Numbered from the stretch's first letter, positions 28,209 to 39,232 are shown. The stretch: DNA of 64,000 bases from an uncultured Granulosicoccaceae bacterium (GCA_937922675.1 CALAJN010000014.1:310001-374000), one strand, 5' to 3'. Numbers and translations: made by a program. Notes: a model not told the origin generated them from the letters alone.

Positions 28209-29813
28209 TCAGGGACTTTTCAAGTGTGACGGTCGTAGACCGACCAGAAACAGGCTCGCACCGTAGAGTGCACCTGCCGCGCCAAGTATACCGGCCAGTG
28301 CCCAGACCCGATGCATTGCATCGCGTGAAAACCAGTCACCCCCTGCCAGCCACAGTCCTGCCAGGGCAGTGATCACAAAGGCCAGTCCCGCCTGGCACAG
28401 GGTGCGGCGCAGTTCGGGTCCCACGCGGTAGACGCCCTCGCGGTGCAAACGCCGATACAGCAGTGCAACCTGCAGCCAACCGGACGCGCTTGAAGCGAGC
28501 GCCAGCCCGACGTGTGGGTAAGGTGCGTGCAGCCAGATCATCGGCAACACGATTGCCAGGTTGAATGCCATGTTGGCGATCAAGCAGATGATGCCGATAC
28601 GCACCGGGGTGCGCATATTCTGGCGTGCGGTAAAGCCTGGTACCAGCACCTTGACCAGCAGAAACGCGGGCAAGCCAAGCGCGTAGGCTGCAAGGCTTGC
28701 AGCCGATGCCCGCGCATCGCTCTCGGTGAATTCGCCGTAGCCAAACAGGGTGACGATCATCGGCAGTGCAAAGAGGCCGAGCGTTAGTGCTGCCGGCAGG
28801 CCGACCAACACCGCCAGGCGGATTGCCCAGTCAAGCGTGTCGGAAAATCGCGCCGAGACGGTTACGTTGCTGGCGTGCACGCTTGCAAGCCTTGGCAGGA
28901 TGATGGTGCCAAGCGTGACACCGAGCAGACCCAGGGGAAACTCCATCAAGCGGTCGCTGTAATAGAGCCATGACAGGCTGCCCGCCACCAGAAAGGAGGC
29001 GATGATCGTATCGAGCAGCAGGTTGATCTGAGCCACGGAGGAGCCGAGCACGGCAGGCGCCATCAACTTGAGCACGCGCCGCACGCCCGAGTGCCTCCAG
29101 CCCCAGCGGGGGCGAGGCAGCAGGCCCATGCGAGCGAGTGCAGGTGTGAGCAGAGCGAGCTGCAACGCGCCTGCGAAGAACACCCCCCAGGCAAGAGCCT
29201 TGATCGGCACCTCAAGCTGCGGCGCCAGCCAGAGCGCTGCCGCGATCATCGACACGTTCAGTAGAACGGGGGCGAACGAGGGCAGGGCAAACTTGCCAAA
29301 GGTGTTGAGAATGCTGCCAGCGTAGGCCAGCAGCGAGACAAAGAACAGGTAGGGAAAGGTGATGCGCAGCATCTGCACGGCGAGCTCATAGCGCTCTGGC
29401 TCGTCGCCGAAGCCCGGAGCAAACACCCAGACGATGCCGGGTGCCAAGGCGACTCCCAGCGTCGTGACCACCAACAACAGCAGGATCAGAGTGCCGGAGA
29501 CATGCGCCGCCAGGTCCACCAGAGCGCGGCTGTCGCGGGTTTCGCGGTACTCGGCAAATACCGGGACAAACGCCTGGGCAAAGGCACCCTCGGCAAACAG
29601 GCGGCGCAGGAAGTTGGGGATCTTGAAGGCCACCAGAAACACATCGGTAAGGCCGCCGGCACCAAAACTGATGGCCAGCACCTGATCGCGCACAAAACCG
29701 AGAATGCGCGACAAGAAAGTCATCAGACCGACGATGCCGCCGGATTTTATGAGGCTCTGCCCCCCGTTTCCCGACTCGGATTGGGCTTTGTCGTCACTTG
29801 ATGATTGACGCAT
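28209..29813 (-). CDS. murJ: lipid II flippase MurJ
   Basis: MOP-superfamily flippase that moves lipid II across the inner membrane. The protein has 534 aa with about fourteen membrane segments and the family text SRILGFVRDQVLA, FKIPNFLRRLFAEGAFAQAFVPVFAEY and YSDRLMEFPLGLLGVTLGTIILP. The N-terminal ~28 residues are polar (SDDKAQSESGNGG), so initiation may be further in. The start region overlaps the -35 element of the divergent rpsT promoter. Confidence 0.95.
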   Translation of the reverse strand: MRQSSSDDKAQSESGNGGQSLIKSGGIVGLMTFLSRILGFVRDQVLAISFGAGGLTDVFLVAFKIPNFLRRLFAEGAFAQAFVPVFAEYRETRDSRALVDLAAHVSGTLILLLLVVTTLGVALAPGIVWVFAPGFGDEPERYELAVQMLRITFPYLFFVSLLAYAGSILNTFGKFALPSFAPVLLNVSMIAAALWLAPQLEVPIKALAWGVFFAGALQLALLTPALARMGLLPRPRWGWRHSGVRRVLKLMAPAVLGSSVAQINLLLDTIIASFLVAGSLSWLYYSDRLMEFPLGLLGVTLGTIILPRLASVHASNVTVSARFSDTLDWAIRLAVLVGLPAALTLGLFALPMIVTLFGYGEFTESDARASAASLAAYALGLPAFLLVKVLVPGFTARQNMRTPVRIGIICLIANMAFNLAIVLPMIWLHAPYPHVGLALASSASGWLQVALLYRRLHREGVYRVGPELRRTLCQAGLAFVITALAGLWLAGGDWFSRDAMHRVWALAGILGAAGALYGASLFLVGLRPSHLKSP

Positions 29814-29833
29814 CGCTCGTCACATCCGATAAT
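29805..29833 (+). promoter_or_regulatory. sigma-70 promoter of rpsT
   Basis: TTGACG (29805-29810) and GATAAT (29828-29833) are separated by exactly 17 bp, 39 bp upstream of the rpsT start codon. This is a near-consensus promoter, as expected for a ribosomal protein gene. The -35 lies on the murJ start codon. Confidence 0.75.
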
Positions 29834-29871
29834 GGCGGGCTGTATTCAATTCTCACGACCCGAGGTAGACC

Positions 29872-30132
29872 GTGGCCAATAGTGCCCAAGCAAAAAAACG
29901 CGTCCGGCAGGCTGAACGGAACCGCCAACGCAACGCGGGCCAGCGCTCGATGATGCGTACGCACGTCAAGCGCGTGTTCAATGCGATTGCCAGTGGCGAC
30001 AAGCCCGCTGCTGAAGAAGCCTACAAGGCGGCAACGCCCGTGCTGGATCACATGGCACGCAAGGGCCTGATCCACAAGAACAAGGCAGCGCGCTACAAGA
30101 GCCGACTCAACACCCAGATTCGCGCTCTCTGA
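29872..30132 (+). CDS. rpsT: 30S ribosomal protein S20
   Basis: Highly basic 86-aa protein, [20 protein letters not shown] at the N terminus and [12 protein letters not shown] near the C terminus, as in S20. The start codon is GTG (GTG GCC AAT), preceded by GAGGT. Non-AUG starts on rpsT are known to take part in its autoregulation in E. coli (UUG there); that is an analogy, not shown here. It is divergent from murJ. Confidence 0.97.
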   Translation: MANSAQAKKRVRQAERNRQRNAGQRSMMRTHVKRVFNAIASGDKPAAEEAYKAATPVLDHMARKGLIHKNKAARYKSRLNTQIRAL

Positions 30133-30140
30133 TTGGCCGT

Positions 30141-30160
30141 CGGCAGGTATTGGCCTGCCG
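30141..30160 (+). terminator. hairpin downstream of rpsT
   Basis: CGGCAGG and CCTGCCG form a 7-bp stem with a 6-nt loop, 8 bp after the rpsT stop. There is no T-run, so termination would be Rho-assisted, or the hairpin may protect the 3' end. Confidence 0.45.
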
Positions 30161-30197
30161 CGATCATGTACTGGGCGATTCACGTGCCCACGCATTG

Positions 30198-30227
30198 GAT
30201 CAATCACGTGGCCGTTCACTTGATCAA

Positions 30228-30231
<4 letters not shown>
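30198..30231. repeat. two direct copies of GATCAATCAC, 24 bp apart
   Basis: GATCAATCAC occurs at 30198-30207 and 30222-30231, and the related TCACGTG/TCACTTG words occur at 30180, 30204 and 30216. They fill the short gap between rpsT and the convergent proB, and the last copy covers the proB stop codon. Function unknown. Confidence 0.4.
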
Positions 30232-32454
<2,223 letters not shown>

Positions 32455-32510
32455 TCAAAAATGCGGATCGTTGCGGAGTTTAGTGAAGGAGGCGGTGCCA
32501 GACTCGCTAA

Positions 32511-32867
32511 ATGAACAGTCAAGAACCACCGCAGCGCGGCACCGCGCCAGTCTACAGCGAGCTTGCCAATACCTCCGGAATGAGGTTGTTTCCGAGTTGC
32601 GATCCGCGCGGCGTGTTGACGCGCGCGCTCGCCGATGGTGCGCCAGAATGGTCAACCCGACCAGACGCCCTGGTGTTTGGGTGGATGCTTGCCCTGCCAG
32701 CCGGTATCGACTCGCGAGCAGCTGCGCAAGGTGTGCTTGCCTACATGGGGTCAGTCGAACGCGCTACTGAATGGAGTTCAGCTCAACTGGGTTTGCTCAA
32801 GGCCCTCAAGGAAGTGGCGGAGGGGCGAAGTTCACAGAAGATACCGCGTCGGCGCAAGCGCCGCTGA
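32511..32867 (+). CDS. small hypothetical protein between rpmA and obgE
   Basis: Open frame of 118 aa on the + strand, divergent from obgE (86-bp gap) and convergent with rpmA. It has a hydrophobic middle (ALVFGWMLALPAGIDSRAAAQGVLAY), too short and mixed for a membrane helix, and a basic tail (KIPRRRKRR) that could bind nucleic acid. I do not recognise the family. In favour of a real gene: it fills an otherwise empty gap and has protein-like composition. Against: no strong Shine-Dalgarno is seen. Confidence 0.55.
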   Translation: MNSQEPPQRGTAPVYSELANTSGMRLFPSCDPRGVLTRALADGAPEWSTRPDALVFGWMLALPAGIDSRAAAQGVLAYMGSVERATEWSSAQLGLLKALKEVAEGRSSQKIPRRRKRR

Positions 32868-32948
32868 GGGTGCACTCGTCCGCGGTGCGGGCGATTGACT
32901 CCGGGCGCGCTGGTGAGCCTGCAGCGCCCGGATAGATCCAGCCCAGCC

Positions 32949-33221
32949 TCAGGCTGCAGCGTCTGAGCTCGGCACAACGTCGATGAACTTGCGGTTTTGC
33001 GCGCCGCGCGTATTGAACGCAACAGTGCCCTCGACGGTCGCAAAGATCGTGTGGTCCTTGCCGAGGCCGACGTTGACTCCAGGGTGCCAGTGGGTGCCAC
33101 GCTGACGCACGATGATGTTGCCAGCGACAACCTGCTCGCCACCGAACTTCTTGACGCCGAGGCGCTTGGAGACGGAATCGCGACCGTTACGCGTACTACC
33201 GCCAGCTTTCTTGTGTGCCAT
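32949..33221 (-). CDS. rpmA: 50S ribosomal protein L27
   Basis: A 90-aa protein beginning [16 protein letters not shown] and containing [19 protein letters not shown], as in L27, whose N terminus reaches the peptidyl-transferase centre. No N-terminal extension for cleavage is present. It lies downstream of rplU in the conserved pair. Confidence 0.97.
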   Translation of the reverse strand: MAHKKAGGSTRNGRDSVSKRLGVKKFGGEQVVAGNIIVRQRGTHWHPGVNVGLGKDHTIFATVEGTVAFNTRGAQNRKFIDVVPSSDAAA

Positions 33222-33240
33222 GTCTGTTTCCGGTGTTCAG

Positions 33241-33269
33241 CGGCCTGACGTGCGAGACAGGCCGTTTTT
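33241..33269 (+). terminator. terminator-like hairpin with T5 on the + strand, between rplU and rpmA
   Basis: CGGCCTG (33241-33247) and CAGGCCG (33258-33264) form a 7-bp stem followed by TTTTT on the + strand. Both flanking genes are on the minus strand, where it appears as a hairpin in the rplU-rpmA spacer, 20 bp before the L27 start. It could stop antisense transcripts or shape the mRNA. Confidence 0.45.
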
Positions 33270-33297
33270 GCTAAGAATGAAAAGGTGCTGCGACGAC

Positions 33298-33612
33298 CTA
33301 GCCGGCAGAGATGCCGGTGATCCGGACTTCGGTGTAGTTTTGACGGTGACCCATCTGACGTCGGTAGTGCTTGCGTCGCTTGAACTTGACGATACGCACC
33401 TTTCGGGCCCGGCTGTGCTCAACGACCTGAGCGCTGACCGATGCATTGGCGACCAACGGAGCACCGACGGTTACGGACTCACCGTTGCCAACCATGAGTA
33501 CCTCGTCAAGAGTGACGTCGCTGCCAGCCTCTGCTTGCAGGGATTCAACGCGAAGGGTGTCCCCTTCACTGACTCGATACTGCTTGCCTCCGGTCTTGAT
33601 TACCGCGTACAT
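33298..33612 (-). CDS. rplU: 50S ribosomal protein L21
   Basis: A 104-aa protein with the typical N terminus [20 protein letters not shown] and C-terminal [19 protein letters not shown] of L21. First gene of the rplU-rpmA pair, with a strong promoter about 95 bp upstream. Confidence 0.97.
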   Translation of the reverse strand: MYAVIKTGGKQYRVSEGDTLRVESLQAEAGSDVTLDEVLMVGNGESVTVGAPLVANASVSAQVVEHSRARKVRIVKFKRRKHYRRQMGHRQNYTEVRITGISAG

Positions 33613-33706
33613 TTTGTGACTGCCTTTGGAATCTGAATGCCTGGTTCGCGCCGGCTCAACCTACGGGTAACTCGTGTAGGCGGCTCTGCGCTCAAGCTAG
33701 CCGCTC

Positions 33707-33735
33707 AGTATACGATGAGACTGTAAATTGGTCAA
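33707..33735 (-). promoter_or_regulatory. sigma-70 promoter of rplU-rpmA
   Basis: On the minus strand TTGACC (33735-33730) and TATACT (33712-33707) are separated by 17 bp. The -35 shares the palindrome GTCAATTGAC with a TTGACA (33736-33741) facing ispB on the + strand. Confidence 0.72.
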
Positions 33736-33838
33736 TTGACAGACCATTGTCAGCGCAGGCTGATATTGTCGGGCTACACCGTTCAACACTGTTTTCCCAC
33801 GACCCGTGTCGATTCTCACACCGCCAGTCTCCTCAGCC

Positions 33839-34807
33839 ATGACCCTTGACGAGTGTCAGGCGCTCGTGGCGGATGACATGGCGAGCGTAGACCGACTTAT
33901 CCGAGCGCGCTTGCGCTCCGAGGTCGCCCTGGTTGATCGCCTTGGTGGCTATATCGTTGGCGCGGGCGGCAAGCGCATGCGCCCGCAACTGGTGTTGCTC
34001 TCCGCGGGTGCCTGCGGCTATGAGGGGCGCTCGCACCTGATCACCGCCGCGATCATCGAGTTCATACACACCGCGACGCTGCTGCACGACGATGTCGTCG
34101 ATGCCTCGGAGCTGCGTCGTGGCCGCAGTACGGCCAACGCGGTCTGGGGTAACGAGGCAGCGGTACTGGTCGGAGATTTTCTCTACTCCCGGGCCTTCGA
34201 GATGATGGTCGAAGTGCGCAGCCTCGACGTCATGGACATCCTTGCCACCACTACCAACCGCATCGCCGAAGGCGAGGTCATGCAGCTGTTGAACGTCAAC
34301 GAGCCTGACATCGGTGAGGAGCGTTACGTGGAGGTCATCGAGGCCAAGACTGCGCGCCTGTTTCGTGCGGCAACTGAACTCGGCGCGGTGTTGGCCGATC
34401 GCGATGCCCCCACTCGGCGTGCCTTGGCCGACTATGGCATGCACCTTGGCACAGCGTTTCAGATTGCTGACGATGTGCTCGACTACCGCAGTGATGCCGA
34501 TGCGCTCGGCAAGAACGTCGGTGATGATCTGGCCGAAGGCAAGACCACGCTGCCCCTGATCTATGCCATGCGCGATGGCAGTGACAACGAGCGGCACCTT
34601 ATCCGCGAAGCGATTCGTCATGGCGGGCGAGAGGCACTGCCCGCAGTGCTTCAAGCCATTCATGCAACTGATGCACTCGAGCGCTCGATGCAGCGCGCGG
34701 CAAACTCTGCCGCCGAAGCCATCGCAGCTCTGGGCGGGTTACCGGAGTCACCGTGGAAGCAGGCGCTGGAGGTTATTGCTCGCTATTCAGTCGAGCGCGG
34801 CCACTAG
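33839..34807 (+). CDS. ispB: octaprenyl diphosphate synthase
   Basis: Trans-prenyltransferase that makes the ubiquinone side chain. The start at 33839 (MTLDECQALVADDM) gives 322 aa and aligns with the family; a GTG at 33806 would add 11 residues. The first aspartate-rich motif is in LLHDDVVDAS with GGKRMRPQLVLL before it; the second is in IADDVLDYRSD. Its place, divergent from rplU-rpmA, is conserved in gammaproteobacteria. Chain length cannot be read from sequence alone. Confidence 0.94.
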   Translation: MTLDECQALVADDMASVDRLIRARLRSEVALVDRLGGYIVGAGGKRMRPQLVLLSAGACGYEGRSHLITAAIIEFIHTATLLHDDVVDASELRRGRSTANAVWGNEAAVLVGDFLYSRAFEMMVEVRSLDVMDILATTTNRIAEGEVMQLLNVNEPDIGEERYVEVIEAKTARLFRAATELGAVLADRDAPTRRALADYGMHLGTAFQIADDVLDYRSDADALGKNVGDDLAEGKTTLPLIYAMRDGSDNERHLIREAIRHGGREALPAVLQAIHATDALERSMQRAANSAAEAIAALGGLPESPWKQALEVIARYSVERGH

Positions 34808-34818
34808 GTCACGCCGTG

Positions 34819-35376
34819 CTATCCGAGCCAGGTTGAATCCAGCTCGCGCCATTCACCCGGCATCAGGGTGTCCACTGACCACGGCCCGATAGCCGCGCGC
34901 ACCAGACGCAGAGTGGGGTAGCCGACAGCCGCTGTCATGCGTCTGACCTGACGGTTACGACCCTCATCTATTGACAGCTCGATCCAGCTGGTCGGGATGT
35001 TTTTTCGCGTCCGAATGGGCGGGTCGCGCGGCCACAGATTCGGTGCGTCGATTATCCGCGCCTCAAGAGCGCTCGCCGGGCCGTCCTTCAGGTGAACGCC
35101 AGCGAGCAAGGCCTTGATAGCCGCGTCATCGGCAGCGCCGTCAACCTGTGCGAGATAGCGCTTGGCCAATCGAGCTTCAGGGTGACTGATGCGGTGTTGC
35201 AATCGGCCATCATCAGTCAGCAGCAACAGGCCCTCACTGTCACGATCCAGTCGTCCGGCTGGATAGACCTTGGGAACCGACACATGGTCGGCAAGAGTGG
35301 CGCGTCCCTGCTCATCGCGGAATTGGCAGAGCACGCCATACGGCTTGTTCAGACCAATCAGCCGACGCTGCTTCAT
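34819..35376 (-). CDS. rluE: 23S rRNA pseudouridine synthase, RluE-like
   Basis: RsuA/RluB/RluE-group pseudouridine synthase. The start at 35376 (MKQRRLIGLNKPYGVL) gives 185 aa and a 4-bp overlap with the nuclease gene upstream. The catalytic aspartate is in GRLDRDSEGLLLLTDDG. The NPRKNIPTSW-type segment and RNRQVRRMTAAVGYPTLRLVR support RluE. The N-terminal S4 domain is absent, as in RluE, which modifies helix 89 region of 23S rRNA in E. coli. The target here is inferred by homology. Confidence 0.88.
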   Translation of the reverse strand: MKQRRLIGLNKPYGVLCQFRDEQGRATLADHVSVPKVYPAGRLDRDSEGLLLLTDDGRLQHRISHPEARLAKRYLAQVDGAADDAAIKALLAGVHLKDGPASALEARIIDAPNLWPRDPPIRTRKNIPTSWIELSIDEGRNRQVRRMTAAVGYPTLRLVRAAIGPWSVDTLMPGEWRELDSTWLG

Positions 35377-36347
35377 GGCGCGCTCGACACCGGCACACGA
35401 CGCTGAAAGCAGCGCTGAAGACATCGTGTTCGAAGATCGCGCGCAAGGGGCTCATCAAGACCGAGGTTGAGTAGCTGAGCATGCTCGACCGGTGTCTTGT
35501 GTGTGAACAACCGCTCGGGGTCAGTCAACTCGGGTTCTGTCAAGGCGGCAACTGGCAACGCGCCTGTCAGCTGTCGCGCCAGACGCACATCGGCCTGGTG
35601 CTGGGAAAGCAGGCGTGCGATGTTGGGTGCGCCGCGAAAACGCATGCCGGCGACGTCTGCCACATTCGCAAAGAGGGTATCCAGGTCGCCCCAGTGCCTG
35701 AGCAGGCGTGCCGCTGTGGGTGGGCCGATGCCCGGTACACCCGGGATGTTGTCCGATGCGTCTCCCGCGAGAGCCAGCCAGTCGGGAATCTGTTCAGGGC
35801 GCACGCCAAAGCGCTTTTCTACACCCCGACGGTCGAGCGGTGCGCGTCGTCCCGAGTCCCACCAGTGATCGTCGTCACGAGCCAGAATCTGGGCCAGATC
35901 CTTGTCACCGCTGACCACCGTGACCGCGGCTTCGGCCTGCCGGGCAACTACCGCACAAGCGGCAATCAGGTCGTCCGCCTCAAGGCCGTTGGAGCTGCGC
36001 AAGGTCGGGATTCCAAGTAGCGTACAGAGCGTTGCGCAGTCGTTGATCTGACACAGCAGTTGCGGATCGACGGGCGGACGATCGGCCTTGTAAGGCGGGT
36101 ACACATCGCGTCGCCGGCTGCGCCCATCATGAGCGTCGTAGAAGCATGCCAGCGGGTGGCCGGCGGCCGAATCGAGCAGGGCGATCAGCCAGGCCGCAAA
36201 GCCGCGAACAGCGTTGCAGGGGCGGCCGTACGCGTCGAGTTGCAGGGGCCCGGATTGCCAGGCACGAAATACATACAGACTTCCGTCGACAAGGTAGACC
36301 CGTTTGGCCCGGCCCGTGGCCCACTTCGGGCCGGGCCGGTCGAACAA
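35373..36347 (-). CDS. 5'-3' exonuclease (DNA polymerase I 5'-nuclease-like)
   Basis: Stand-alone flap-nuclease fold of 324 aa, like ExoIX/Xni or the N domain of Pol I. Metal-ligand regions visible are YLVDGSLYVFRA, FYDAHDGRSRRRDVYPPYKA, LEADDLIAA and VVSGDKDLAQIL. The helix-hairpin-helix is GDASDNIPGVPGIGPPTAARLL. It is longer than Xni (about 250 aa) and keeps the acidic residues that Xni partly loses, so it is probably active. The only start in frame near the family N terminus is TTG at 36347, 4 bp after the rpmE stop. The first codons lie in a strong hairpin (36306-36337). Confidence 0.88.
   Translation of the reverse strand: MFDRPGPKWATGRAKRVYLVDGSLYVFRAWQSGPLQLDAYGRPCNAVRGFAAWLIALLDSAAGHPLACFYDAHDGRSRRRDVYPPYKADRPPVDPQLLCQINDCATLCTLLGIPTLRSSNGLEADDLIAACAVVARQAEAAVTVVSGDKDLAQILARDDDHWWDSGRRAPLDRRGVEKRFGVRPEQIPDWLALAGDASDNIPGVPGIGPPTAARLLRHWGDLDTLFANVADVAGMRFRGAPNIARLLSQHQADVRLARQLTGALPVAALTEPELTDPERLFTHKTPVEHAQLLNLGLDEPLARDLRTRCLQRCFQRRVPVSSAP
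36306..36337 (-). promoter_or_regulatory. 11-bp hairpin over the start of the 5'-nuclease gene
   Basis: GGCCCGGCCCG and CGGGCCGGGCC form a perfect, all-GC 11-bp inverted repeat around a 10-nt loop. It begins 10 nt into the nuclease gene and about 14 nt after the rpmE stop. It could partly terminate rpmE transcripts, protect their 3' end, or limit translation from the TTG start. Confidence 0.5.
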
Positions 36348-36351
36348 GGCC

Positions 36352-36555
36352 CTACTTGCTACCGTAACGGCGGCGGAACTTGTCTACCTGTCCAGCGGTG
36401 TCCATGACCTTCTGCTTGCCCGTGTAGAACGGGTGGCAAGCACTGCATACCTCGATACTGAGGTCGCGGCCAGCGGTAGAGCCAGTCTCGAAGCTGTTGC
36501 CACAGCTGCAGGTGACTGTAATCTGCTTGTAGTTGGGGTGGATATCGGCTTTCAC
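36352..36555 (-). CDS. rpmE: 50S ribosomal protein L31, zinc type
   Basis: A 67-aa protein, [20 protein letters not shown] at the N terminus and [14 protein letters not shown] in the middle, the cysteine set of the zinc-binding (C+) L31. No second, zinc-free L31 is in the window. It is separated from hemW by 114 bp and directly precedes the nuclease gene. Confidence 0.97.
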   Translation of the reverse strand: MKADIHPNYKQITVTCSCGNSFETGSTAGRDLSIEVCSACHPFYTGKQKVMDTAGQVDKFRRRYGSK

Positions 36556-36669
36556 GTCGTACTCGAGCGCAGCAAAAGGACTGGGATACTAGGGCCGTAA
36601 GGCGTCAGATGCAAGCCTGCTGTACGCAAGTGTGTTGTGCGCCCGCGATCAAAGGCCGTCTTCACCCCT

Positions 36670-37884
36670 TCAGGTGACTGGTTTCAAAGGAAAAACCGGT
36701 CGAACCGGGCCTGTGGCCTCAGGCATGAAGCGCTCGAGCAAGGTGTTCAACAGATCCAGTCCCCGATCGGTTGCGGCGAGACGTTGTGGATCTTTTTGCA
36801 TCAGCCCGTCCTCGACCGAGCGTTGAATGGCTTCGTGCCAGGGAGCCAGTGACAGGCCCGTGCGTTGCTCAAACCAGCCACTGGGTACGCCGTCGGTCAG
36901 GCGCAGTGCGTTCATCATGAATTCAAGGCCTGTGTCAGCGAGCGGCAGCGTCCGCTCCTGAGCAAGCCGAGCGCTGGCGTTCGCGGCCTCGAGATAGCGC
37001 TTCGGGTGGCGTTGTTTGCTGAGTCTGCGGATATCGCCGCTGTCAGCAAAGGACAGCTTGCCATGCGCACCAGCGCCGATGCCGAGGTAGTCGCCAAATG
37101 CCCAGTAGTTGAGGTTGTGCTCGCAGCGTTGCCCATCGCGAGCAAAGGCTGACACCTCATAGCGCTCAAAGCCCGCAGCAGACAGTGCGTCAAAATGTGC
37201 TGCCTGCATATCAAAACGGGTGTCATCAGCGGGCAGATCCGGTGGGAAGGCAGCAAAGCGAGTGTTTGGCTCGAGTGTCAGTTCGTAACACGACAGATGT
37301 GTTGGTTCGAGTTCGATCACGGCCGCAAGGTCATCTCGTGCAGCGTCAAGCGACTGGTCCGGCAAGCCATACATCAGATCCAGATTGAGGTTGTCAAAGC
37401 CTGCCTTGCGGGCAACATCCACCGCGCGACGCGCGTCCTTGGCATCGTGAATGCGCCCGAGTGATTGCAGGGCCCGATCATCCAGACTTTGTACGCCAAT
37501 GGACAAACGATTGATGCCGATGGCCCGGTACTCACTGAAGCGACTGGCATCCATGGTGCCAGGGTTGGCTTCCATTGTGATCTCTGTGCCCGGACTGAGT
37601 GCGGTGAGCGCTCTGACACCGCTTAACAGTCGATCAAGTGCTTCGGCAGAGAACAAGCTGGGTGTGCCACCACCGATAAAAACAGACGAAAGGCTGCGGC
37701 CCCATACCAGAGGCATATCATCAGCCAGATCGCCAAGCAATGCATCAACGTAGGCTGCTTCCGGTACCTCTTCGGGTGCCTCGTGAGAATTGAAGTCGCA
37801 ATACGGGCACTTGCGTACACACCACGGCAGGTGCACATACAAACCGAGTGGCGGCAATTCCCGAAATGTGCGTCCCTTGCTCAC
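36670..37884 (-). CDS. hemW: HemW, radical SAM heme chaperone
   Basis: Homologue of coproporphyrinogen III dehydrogenase HemN, but of the HemW type, which binds heme and passes it to respiratory enzymes. The 404-aa protein starts PPLGLYVHLPWCVRKCPYCD with the radical SAM cysteines at 22, 26 and 29. The HemN-specific extra residues upstream are absent. GGGTPSLFSAEALDRLL and GIGAGAHGKLSF are family motifs. It overlaps rdgB by 4 bp. Confidence 0.95.
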   Translation of the reverse strand: MSKGRTFRELPPLGLYVHLPWCVRKCPYCDFNSHEAPEEVPEAAYVDALLGDLADDMPLVWGRSLSSVFIGGGTPSLFSAEALDRLLSGVRALTALSPGTEITMEANPGTMDASRFSEYRAIGINRLSIGVQSLDDRALQSLGRIHDAKDARRAVDVARKAGFDNLNLDLMYGLPDQSLDAARDDLAAVIELEPTHLSCYELTLEPNTRFAAFPPDLPADDTRFDMQAAHFDALSAAGFERYEVSAFARDGQRCEHNLNYWAFGDYLGIGAGAHGKLSFADSGDIRRLSKQRHPKRYLEAANASARLAQERTLPLADTGLEFMMNALRLTDGVPSGWFEQRTGLSLAPWHEAIQRSVEDGLMQKDPQRLAATDRGLDLLNTLLERFMPEATGPVRPVFPLKPVT

Positions 37885-38504
37885 TGCTCCTGACGCAACA
37901 GGCGAACCAGCTCGGCAACCGCCTTGCCACGATGACTCAGTCGATTCTTGGTCGCGGTATCAAGGCGAGCAGCTGACTCGCGGGTGTCATGGTTGCAAAA
38001 CAATGGATCATAGCCAAAGCCGCCCTCACCGTCGAGCTCGTCGAGTACATGCCCTTCCCACGCCGCGCTGGCAATCAGGGGTGAAGGATCTTCTACATGG
38101 CGTAGCAATACAACGACAGTACGAAAACGTGCACGTCGAGCTTTTTCCCCGGTCAAACCTGATAGTTGCTCAAGCAGAAGAGCATTGTTGGCAGCATCGC
38201 CCTTGCCTCGATTAGCGCGTTCGGCGTAACGCGCAGAATACAAACCCGGTGCGCCATTCAAGGCATCAACTTCCAGCCCCGAGTCATCGGCTATCGCGGG
38301 GTGGCCAGTTGCCCGACAGGCATGCCGTGCTTTGAGTAGAGCGTTTTCAACGAAGGTGCTTGCTGTTTCGTCAGCGCCACTGACGCCTAGATCACCTTGT
38401 GCGATCACCTTGAACCCGAGCGGTGCAAGCAAGGCATCAAGCTCACGTACCTTGCCTGCATTGGATGAAGCAAAAACGAGTGATGTCGCGACCTCAGACA
38501 TCAT
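37881..38504 (-). CDS. rdgB: dITP/XTP pyrophosphatase
   Basis: House-cleaning enzyme that hydrolyses dITP, dXTP and ITP. The 207-aa protein has the Ham1 motifs [49 protein letters not shown] and GFGYDPLF. It overlaps both neighbours, rph and hemW, by 4 bp, so the three form one translationally coupled operon. Confidence 0.97.
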   Translation of the reverse strand: MMSEVATSLVFASSNAGKVRELDALLAPLGFKVIAQGDLGVSGADETASTFVENALLKARHACRATGHPAIADDSGLEVDALNGAPGLYSARYAERANRGKGDAANNALLLEQLSGLTGEKARRARFRTVVVLLRHVEDPSPLIASAAWEGHVLDELDGEGGFGYDPLFCNHDTRESAARLDTATKNRLSHRGKAVAELVRLLRQEQ

Positions 38505-39232
38505 GGAGCCTTGAGCGCTTGTGCTTGTAGATCCAGTAGCGTGCTGACACCATCGCGCGCAAGATCGAGCAAGGCGTCAAGTTCCTCGCGCCTGAAGGCG
38601 TGGCCCTCTGCTGTGCCTTGTACTTCAATGAAGCCACCCGCATCGTTCATCACCACGTTCATGTCGGTTTCCGCACTGGAGTCCTCGGCGTAGTCAAGAT
38701 CGAGTACAGGCACACCGTTCACGATACCGACCGAGATCGCCGCCACCGATCCATGCAATGGGTCACGCTTGATTTTGCCGGCCTTCTTCAAGCTGGCGAT
38801 GGCGTCGATCAGCGCGACCCAGGCGCCCGTGATCGAGGCGGTACGCGTACCACCGTCAGCCTGCAGTACATCGCAATCGATCGTGATGGTGCGCTCACCG
38901 AGCGCTTCGAGGTCTATCGCTGCCCGCAGCGATCGTCCGATCAGGCGCTGTATCTCCTGTGTGCGGCCGGACTGCTTGCCTGCCGCTGCCTCGCGCCGGC
39001 CACGGGTGTGCGTGGCACCGGGCAACATCCCGTATTCGGCTGTGACCCAGCCTTGACCACTGCCCTTTAGCCACGGCGGTGTACGCGCATCGATGCAGGC
39101 CGTACACAGCACACGCGTATCACCGAATTCAACCAGCACCGAGCCCGGTGCGTGGACGGTGTAGCCGCGCGTAAAGCGCACCTCGCGAAGTTGGTCGGGC
39201 GCCCGACCGCTCGGTCGTGTCGCTTCGCTCAT
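38501..39232 (-). CDS. rph: ribonuclease PH
   Basis: Phosphorolytic 3'-5' exoribonuclease for tRNA 3' trimming. The start at 39232 ([18 protein letters not shown]) gives 243 aa, the normal length; the frame is open 38 codons further without similarity. It contains [33 protein letters not shown] and [18 protein letters not shown]. First gene of rph-rdgB-hemW. A 205-bp gap to the next gene follows; apart from a C8 run (39352-39359) I see nothing notable in it. Confidence 0.96.
   Translation of the reverse strand: MSEATRPSGRAPDQLREVRFTRGYTVHAPGSVLVEFGDTRVLCTACIDARTPPWLKGSGQGWVTAEYGMLPGATHTRGRREAAAGKQSGRTQEIQRLIGRSLRAAIDLEALGERTITIDCDVLQADGGTRTASITGAWVALIDAIASLKKAGKIKRDPLHGSVAAISVGIVNGVPVLDLDYAEDSSAETDMNVVMNDAGGFIEVQGTAEGHAFRREELDALLDLARDGVSTLLDLQAQALKAP

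Noticed and set aside
33833-34663. A 276-aa minus-strand open frame opposite ispB
   Set aside because: It is the complement of a clear polyprenyl synthase with conserved aspartate motifs; the reverse frame is His/Gln/Arg-rich and has no motif.
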